The notes beneath the pieces were generated by a model, which was given only the letters and a program-made list of their open reading frames with translations, searched no databases and was not told where the DNA came from. A program made the translations under genes and the position numbers. From Bacteroidia bacterium (GTDB taxonomy: Bacteria; Bacteroidota; Bacteroidia; JABEUT01), in assembly GCA_013044305.1 (NCBI GenBank), contig JABEUT010000245.1, forward strand, positions 1 through 11,195: DNA of 11,195 bases, in the 5' to 3' direction. Shown piece after piece: positions 6,532-11,195 of the stretch (within the stretch, counting starts at the first letter, position 1; each line of letters opens with the position of its first letter).

Positions 6532-7299
6532 ATGAATTTTACCCTGCCCGGTTTGCCCGAAAGAATGACAAAGCCAAGAGACAAGGGCCTGACGATGGTT
6601 ATGGACAAAGGGCTTTCGCTAAGGCAGGCTGCCGATCTGGTGAGCGCCGCGGCCGAATTCACTGACTTTATAAAGCTCGGTTTCGGCACCTCGCTTATTA
6701 CCAACGAGCTCGCCGAAAAACTGCACGTATATAAGGAAGCGGGCATAAAAACCTTTTTCGGAGGAACCCTCTTCGAGGCTTTTCTGGTAAGAGGGATGGT
6801 GGACGACTATATGCGTTACCTCGAAAAATTCGGCATGGAAGTTGTAGAAGTATCCGACGGGTCCATACACCTTGAACATGATGAAAAATGCAAGCTTATC
6901 GCCAGGCTGGCAAAGAACTATACGGTGTTGAGCGAAGTGGGGTCGAAGGAGGAAGGGGTAATCATACATCCCGGCAACTGGATAGCCCTGATGAACAAAG
7001 AGATAGAAGCCGGTGCCTGGAAGGTGATAGCCGAAGCCCGCGAAAGCGGCACCGTAGGCATATACCGCCCCAACGGAAACGCACACGTGGCTTTGATTAA
7101 CAAGATACTGCAAAATGTGCCTGCCGACAAAATTATATGGGAAGCGCCCCGCAAATCGCAGCAGGCGTGGTTCATCAAGCTGCTCGGCGCACAGGCAAAC
7201 CTCGGCAACATACCCCCCGAAGACATCATACCGCTCGAAACCCTGCGCCTCGGTTTAAGAGGCGACACATTCCATACCTTCTTTAAGGCAAAGGCCTGA
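6532..7299 (+). CDS. comA: Phosphosulfolactate synthase (ComA) homologue
   Basis: A 255-residue cytoplasmic TIM-barrel protein of the ComA family, of normal length. ComA joins sulfite to phosphoenolpyruvate to give (R)-2-phospho-3-sulfolactate, first step of one coenzyme M route in methanogens. Conserved stretches seen include KLGFGTS (48-54), FFGGTLFE (75-82), VEVSDGS (105-111), LSEVGSK (133-139), EAPRKSQQAWFI (204-215) and ANLGNI (222-227). An in-frame ATG at 6475 would add 19 residues, but it lies upstream of the predicted -7 box and the added residues do not look like family sequence, so ATG 6532 is preferred. Bacteroidota do not make coenzyme M as far as known; a role in sulfolactate or in precursors of sulfonolipids is inference. 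None of the later Com genes is nearby. Divergent from glmM. Confidence 0.88.
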   Translation: MNFTLPGLPERMTKPRDKGLTMVMDKGLSLRQAADLVSAAAEFTDFIKLGFGTSLITNELAEKLHVYKEAGIKTFFGGTLFEAFLVRGMVDDYMRYLEKFGMEVVEVSDGSIHLEHDEKCKLIARLAKNYTVLSEVGSKEEGVIIHPGNWIALMNKEIEAGAWKVIAEARESGTVGIYRPNGNAHVALINKILQNVPADKIIWEAPRKSQQAWFIKLLGAQANLGNIPPEDIIPLETLRLGLRGDTFHTFFKAKA

Positions 7300-7362
7300 A
7301 TAATATATGGAATAGCCACCGCAGCAATATCGCCACACCAAATACCCTGTTCACGGTAATTA

Positions 7363-7388
7363 TTGCGCCCCAAAGCGAACTATCTTTG
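7363..7388 (+). promoter_or_regulatory. Predicted promoter of feoAB
   Basis: TATCTTTG at 7381-7388 matches TAnnTTTG exactly. A TTG at 7363-7365 could be a -33 element, but the 15-nt spacer is shorter than usual. Transcription would start near 7393-7397, giving a leader of about 60 nt that contains the heptamer array. No Fur-box palindrome was found. Confidence 0.45.
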
Positions 7389-7416
7389 CACCGGTTAAAA
7401 ATGACTGTACACATTT

Positions 7417-7465
7417 TAATTATAAATTGTTCATTTTTAATTACTAATTACTAATTGCTCATTGC
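7417..7465. repeat. Degenerate 7-nt-period array reaching the feoA start codon
   Basis: Seven heptamers in a row, the best conserved being two exact TAATTAC units (7438-7444, 7445-7451) followed by TAATTGC (7452-7458) and TCATTGC (7459-7465). Three upstream units (7417-7437) are more diverged. The candidate TTG start codon of feoA at 7455 lies inside the array. The period of 7 is the same as in the array ahead of mntH, though the base composition differs. Confidence 0.65.
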
Positions 7466-7697
7466 TTTGCTTACTTCCCTCGATAAATTGAAAAAAGGCG
7501 AACGCGGAACCATCATATCCCTGAACGAAGGAGAGCAGGCCCTCAAATTTATGGAGATGGGCTGCACCCCCGGCGAAGAAGTGGTAGTGGACAGCATAGC
7601 CCCGCTGGGCGACCCTATGGCAATCATTGTTTCAGGATATAAGCTGGTATTGCGGCGCTCCGAAGCCGCACTTATTAACATTGAAAAGAGTTTGTAA
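7455..7697 (+). CDS. feoA: FeoA-domain protein, ferrous iron transport accessory
   Basis: A small cytoplasmic protein (80 residues from TTG 7455) with the SH3-like FeoA fold. The family pattern is clear: LDKLKKGERGTI at the start, FMEMGCTPGEEV in the middle, then the conserved SIAPLGDPMAI and YKLVLRRSEA. FeoA is needed for FeoB-dependent Fe2+ uptake and is thought to contact it. It lies 56 bp upstream of feoB in the same direction, so an operon is likely. There is no usable ATG: TTG 7455 and TTG 7467 are the candidates. TTG 7467 would give 76 residues, closer to the usual FeoA N-terminus. The ORF is open only from 7455, because an in-frame TAA lies at 7452-7454. Confidence 0.88.
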   Translation: MLIALLTSLDKLKKGERGTIISLNEGEQALKFMEMGCTPGEEVVVDSIAPLGDPMAIIVSGYKLVLRRSEAALINIEKSL

Positions 7698-7753
7698 AAT
7701 ATGTATTGCGGTTAAATGCTGAAAAATGCCCTAAGCGAAGCTGCCGCCCATAA

Positions 7754-9907
7754 ATGAAGAAAAAACAAGCCAGAGCCGGAAAGCCATTTAAGGTAGCACT
7801 GCTGGGTAACCCCAACAGCGGCAAGTCAACGCTTTTCAATGCCCTTACCGGGCTCAACCAGCATACAGGCAATTATCCGGGCGTTACGGTAGATAAAATA
7901 ACGGGTGAGGCCATCTTGCAGGATGATAAAAGCGGCGCGCCCCTGACCGCATATATACTCGATTTGCCGGGTACTTACAGCCTGTACCCCAAAACCCTCG
8001 ACGAGGAGGTGTGTTACAATGTAATTTGCGACGACAAAAACCCCGACTGCCCCGATGCCGCAATTATTGTTGCCGACGCTACAAACCTGCGCCGCAGCCT
8101 CTTCCTCGCCACACAGGTATTTGATCTTGGCATACCCTCCGTACTGGTGCTCAACATGATTGACTTTGCCAAAGCCAAGGGCCTGCATATAGACGAAGAA
8201 AAGCTGTCGCGCTCGCTGGGTATTCCTGTCCTTTCTACCAACGCCCGCAAAAAAACAGGTATAGAAGCACTAAAAAAAATACTGGCATCGGGCCTGCGGC
8301 CGCCCGGAAAAACCCTGATAGATGTAAAAAAGTTCATAGAGCCGGCTCTGCTGGATGAGGTGCGGCTAATGTTCCCTTCCAAAACAGGCTACGGACTTTA
8401 CCAGGCAGTGAACAACCAGACAGGCATTTCGCACTTTAAAACAGAGCCCCAGAAAGCGGATAAAATAAAAGAACTCATTAAAAGCTACCATTACGAAAAG
8501 CACAAGGTGCAAACCGCCATGACCATTGAGCGGTACAAGTTCATCAACGACATAGTAAGAGACTGCGTGTTGGTGAACGAAGAAGAAAAACGCAAATCAT
8601 TGTCGGCGCGAATAGATAGAGCGCTCACACACCGCGTATGGGGTTATTTTATATTCCTTCTGATTCTCTTTCTCATCTTCCAGAGCATCTTTTTCATCGC
8701 TCCCTACCCGATGAAAGCTATAGAATTCCTATTTGTAAAGATTTCGGAAGCCGGAAGGAACTACCTGCCGCCCGGCGAACTTACCTCCCTGCTCATAAAT
8801 GGCATATTAGCCGGCTTGAGCGGCGTGGTGGTATTTATACCCCAGATAGCGCTGCTGTTCGCATTTATTGCCATACTCGAAGACACGGGCTACATGGCGC
8901 GCGTAAGTTTTCTTATGGACAAGCTCATGCGCCCTGTAGGACTGAACGGGCGTTCCGTAATACCTCTGATGAGCGGCGTAGCCTGCGCCGTTCCGGCTAT
9001 CCTCGGCACAAGGGTTATTCCGGGCAGGAAAGAACGTCTAATCACCATCCTCGTTACGCCCTTTATGAGCTGCTCGGCACGATTGCCTGTATATACGCTG
9101 CTCATTTCGCTCGTTATTCCGGCTACACACACCTATGGCTATTTTAATTTGCAGGGCATTGCACTTATGGCGCTCTACCTGCTCGGTTTTATTGCCGCTA
9201 TTTCGGTGGCAGCCATTTTAAAATTCTTCATCAGGGTGAAGGAAAAAAGTTACTTTGTTATGGAAATGCCCCTCTACCATTTACCCAAGCTGTCAGTTAT
9301 AGGGGTATCAATTTATCAGAAGGTAAAAGTGTTTTTACTGGAAGCCGGTAAAATCATCGTTATCATTTCCATCATACTCTGGTTTATGGCTTCGCATTCC
9401 ATGCCGGGCGTATTCAGCCGCATAGAAAAGCAGTACAACAACCGCGACACAGTTCAGAAATACACCCCCGCCCAACTCAATGCGATAGTAAGCTCCGATA
9501 AGCTGAAATCATCCTTTGCAGGCAAAGCCGGCAGGGTAATTGAGCCGGTCATCAAACCGCTCGGGTTCGACTGGAAAATCGGTATTGCGCTTATTACCTC
9601 TTTTGCCGCAAGGGAGGTATTTGTGGGAACTATGGGAACCTTGTACAGCGCCGACAGCCAGGACAATACCATGTCCATAAGGCAAAAGATGGCAGCGGCA
9701 ACCGATCCGCATACAGGTAAAAAGGAATATACAGCCGCAACAGGTATCTCGCTCATGCTCTTTTATGCCTTCGCCATGCAGTGTATGAGCACCCTTGCGG
9801 TAGTTTACCACGAGACCAAAAAGCTCAAATGGCCCATAATACAGTTTGCCTTCATGGGAGCACTGGCCTGGCTGGCAAGCTTTGTGGCATACCACATCAT
9901 AAAATAA
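7754..9907 (+). CDS. feoB: Ferrous iron transport protein FeoB
   Basis: A 717-residue inner-membrane Fe2+ importer, normal in length. The N-terminal G domain has G1 GNPNSGKST (18-26), G2 NYPGVTV (40-46), G3 DLPG (70-73) and G4 NMID (134-137). A helical GDI-like spacer follows to about residue 290, then the membrane part. The two Gate regions are recognisable: MRPVGLNGRSVIPLMSGVAC with following AVPA, and PFMSCSARLPVYTLL. Each carries a conserved Cys seen in other FeoB proteins. A soluble loop of about 55 residues (roughly 555-610) separates the last helices, then SFAAREVFVGTMGTLYS, a conserved block. ATG 7754 places the G1 motif at the usual distance from the N-terminus. FeoA and FeoB are separate here, whereas some Bacteroidota have them fused. 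No FeoC-like gene follows. Confidence 0.96.
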   Translation: MKKKQARAGKPFKVALLGNPNSGKSTLFNALTGLNQHTGNYPGVTVDKITGEAILQDDKSGAPLTAYILDLPGTYSLYPKTLDEEVCYNVICDDKNPDCPDAAIIVADATNLRRSLFLATQVFDLGIPSVLVLNMIDFAKAKGLHIDEEKLSRSLGIPVLSTNARKKTGIEALKKILASGLRPPGKTLIDVKKFIEPALLDEVRLMFPSKTGYGLYQAVNNQTGISHFKTEPQKADKIKELIKSYHYEKHKVQTAMTIERYKFINDIVRDCVLVNEEEKRKSLSARIDRALTHRVWGYFIFLLILFLIFQSIFFIAPYPMKAIEFLFVKISEAGRNYLPPGELTSLLINGILAGLSGVVVFIPQIALLFAFIAILEDTGYMARVSFLMDKLMRPVGLNGRSVIPLMSGVACAVPAILGTRVIPGRKERLITILVTPFMSCSARLPVYTLLISLVIPATHTYGYFNLQGIALMALYLLGFIAAISVAAILKFFIRVKEKSYFVMEMPLYHLPKLSVIGVSIYQKVKVFLLEAGKIIVIISIILWFMASHSMPGVFSRIEKQYNNRDTVQKYTPAQLNAIVSSDKLKSSFAGKAGRVIEPVIKPLGFDWKIGIALITSFAAREVFVGTMGTLYSADSQDNTMSIRQKMAAATDPHTGKKEYTAATGISLMLFYAFAMQCMSTLAVVYHETKKLKWPIIQFAFMGALAWLASFVAYHIIK

Positions 9908-10016
9908 CGAGAGGCACACGGCAGGCAAAACCATGCGCATACCTGCACAAACACCTACTGCCATAAGCAGAAAGACACCTGCAAATAAATTGCCCTTTTC
10001 AATCTCAAATCTTGCG

Positions 10017-10024
10017 TATCTTTA
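10017..10024 (+). promoter_or_regulatory. Possible -7 element of sucC
   Basis: TATCTTTA matches TAnnTTTG at all but the last base and lies 57 bp before the sucC ATG. TTTT at 9996-9999 (spacer 17) could be a poor -33 element. The rest of the 173 bp between feoB and sucC shows no gene and no clear terminator. Confidence 0.35.
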
Positions 10025-10080
10025 CCCACTTTAACGCCCTTTTACCGAGCCGTATTATCATAACCAATAAATAACAGACC

Positions 10081-11195
10081 ATGAATTTACACGAATATCA
10101 GGGCAAATCCATCCTGAAACAATTTGGAACGCCCATCCAGGAAGGCATTGTTGCCAACACCGTTGAAGAAGCTGTTCAGGCAGCAAAAGAACTGCAAAAG
10201 CAAACAGGCACCAAGGTATGGGTGGTAAAAGCCCAGATACATGCCGGCGGAAGAGGCAAAGCAGGCGGCGTAAAGGTAGCAACCGACCTCGATAAAGTGA
10301 AGGAAAAAGCCTCGGCAATATTGGGCATGAACCTGGTATCGAGGCAAACGGGACCTAAGGGCAGGCTGGTGCGCAAAGTGCTGATAGCTCAAGATGTGTA
10401 TTACGAAGGCCCAGGCAAAACCGCCGAATTTTATTTGAGCATGATGCTGAACAGGCAGAACGGACGGAATATGTTCGTGTATTCCCCCGCCGGAGGCATG
10501 GAGATTGAAGAAGTGGCTAAAAATTCACCCGAACAGATATTCAAAGAAGAAATTGACCCCAAAGTGGGACTGATGCCCTTCCAGGCGCGCAAAATAGCTT
10601 TTAACTTCGGGCTGTCGGGCGAGGCCTTCAAAAGCATGGTAAAGTTTGTAACATGCGTGTACAACGCATATACCGGTGCCGATGCATCGCTCGTTGAAAT
10701 AAACCCTGTGCTTAAAACCACCGACGATAAAATTGTGGCGGTTGACTGTAAAATGGTACTGGATAACAGCGCTCTGTTCCGCCATCCCGATTACGCCGAA
10801 ATGCGCGATATTACCGAAGAAGACCCGATGGAGGTGGAAGCGGGCAAGCATAAGCTCAACTATGTGCAGCTGGATGGTAACGTAGGCTGCATGGTGAACG
10901 GCGCAGGGCTTGCCATGGCTACCATGGATATAATAAAACTGGCGGGCGGTTCGCCGGCAAACTTCCTCGACGTGGGCGGCACAGCCAACGCCGAAAGGGT
11001 GGAACAGGCATTCCGTATAATATTAAGCGAACCGCAAGTGAAAGCCATCCTCGTGAATATTTTCGGAGGTATTGTGCGCTGCGACAGGGTGGCGCAAGGT
11101 ATTGTGGATGCCTATAAGAACATAGGTGAGATAAAAGTGCCGATTATAGTGCGGCTGCAAGGCACCAATGCCAAGGAAGCCAAGAAACTGATTGA
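10081..11195 (+). CDS. sucC: Succinyl-CoA synthetase beta subunit (partial, 3' end outside window)
   Basis: The first 371 codons of a gene whose family product is usually about 390-400 residues, so only the last few dozen are missing. The protein forms the ATP-grasp/beta subunit of succinyl-CoA synthetase, a TCA-cycle enzyme making ATP or GTP from succinyl-CoA. Seen are the N-terminal MNLHEYQGKSILKQFG, the nucleotide-binding IHAGGRGKAGGVK (53-65), VEINPV (metal-binding region, about 215-220), NGAGLAMATMD (273-283), FLDVGG and the phosphate-binding NIFGGI (326-331). The ATG at 10081 gives the canonical start. sucD is not visible; it may lie beyond the edge or elsewhere. Nucleotide preference (ADP or GDP) is not decided from the sequence. 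Confidence 0.95.
   Translation, partial: MNLHEYQGKSILKQFGTPIQEGIVANTVEEAVQAAKELQKQTGTKVWVVKAQIHAGGRGKAGGVKVATDLDKVKEKASAILGMNLVSRQTGPKGRLVRKVLIAQDVYYEGPGKTAEFYLSMMLNRQNGRNMFVYSPAGGMEIEEVAKNSPEQIFKEEIDPKVGLMPFQARKIAFNFGLSGEAFKSMVKFVTCVYNAYTGADASLVEINPVLKTTDDKIVAVDCKMVLDNSALFRHPDYAEMRDITEEDPMEVEAGKHKLNYVQLDGNVGCMVNGAGLAMATMDIIKLAGGSPANFLDVGGTANAERVEQAFRIILSEPQVKAILVNIFGGIVRCDRVAQGIVDAYKNIGEIKVPIIVRLQGTNAKEAKKLI

Noticed and set aside
5747..6535. Plus-strand ORF of 262 codons opposite glmM
   Set aside because: The minus-strand frame carries all phosphohexomutase motifs; this frame has none and runs past both ends of the intergenic promoter region.
8638..9147. 169-codon plus-strand ORF within feoB
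   Set aside because: Out-of-frame shadow of the FeoB membrane domain, low-complexity and without domain signals.
9924..9960. GCAGG/CCTGC inverted repeat downstream of feoB
   Set aside because: Short stem, long loop and no T-tract; not supported as a terminator.

Overview
The window looks like chromosomal DNA of a member of the Bacteroidota. The basis is the -7 promoter motif TAnnTTTG ahead of several genes, the lack of clear Shine-Dalgarno sequences, a short secreted protein ending in a PID/PIN-CTERM-like sorting signal, and a chain-length/tyrosine-kinase protein with a Tyr/Gly tail. The exact genus cannot be told from the sequence. No rRNA, tRNA, CRISPR array, insertion sequence or phage gene was seen.

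Layout. At the left, on the minus strand, is a complete NRAMP-type Mn/Fe transporter (mntH). After a ~290 bp intergenic region comes a plus-strand three-gene group: a 78-residue PIN-CTERM-like protein, a 788-residue Wzc/GumC-like polysaccharide co-polymerase with a BY-kinase domain, and a small exosortase/archaeosortase-family membrane protease. A convergent minus-strand phosphoglucosamine/phosphomannose mutase (GlmM-like, with an archaeal-type sugar loop) follows. Divergent from it is a phosphosulfolactate synthase (ComA) homologue. Next are separate feoA and feoB genes for ferrous iron uptake. The window ends inside sucC, the succinyl-CoA synthetase beta subunit.

How the genes fit together. 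The three-gene group is the most interesting part. It puts a likely sorting substrate, an envelope polysaccharide assembly protein and the protease expected to cut the substrate in one cassette, with no glycosyltransferases beside it. If the substrate is cut at its PIN motif after signal-peptide removal, the product is only about 20 residues long and holds a Cys-Trp-Pro-Pro-Pro-Cys loop. The ComA homologue may supply sulfonate precursors, and GlmM supplies GlcN-1-P for cell wall and envelope sugars. mntH and feoAB both handle divalent metals, and both have degenerate 7-nt-period repeat arrays running up to their start codons.
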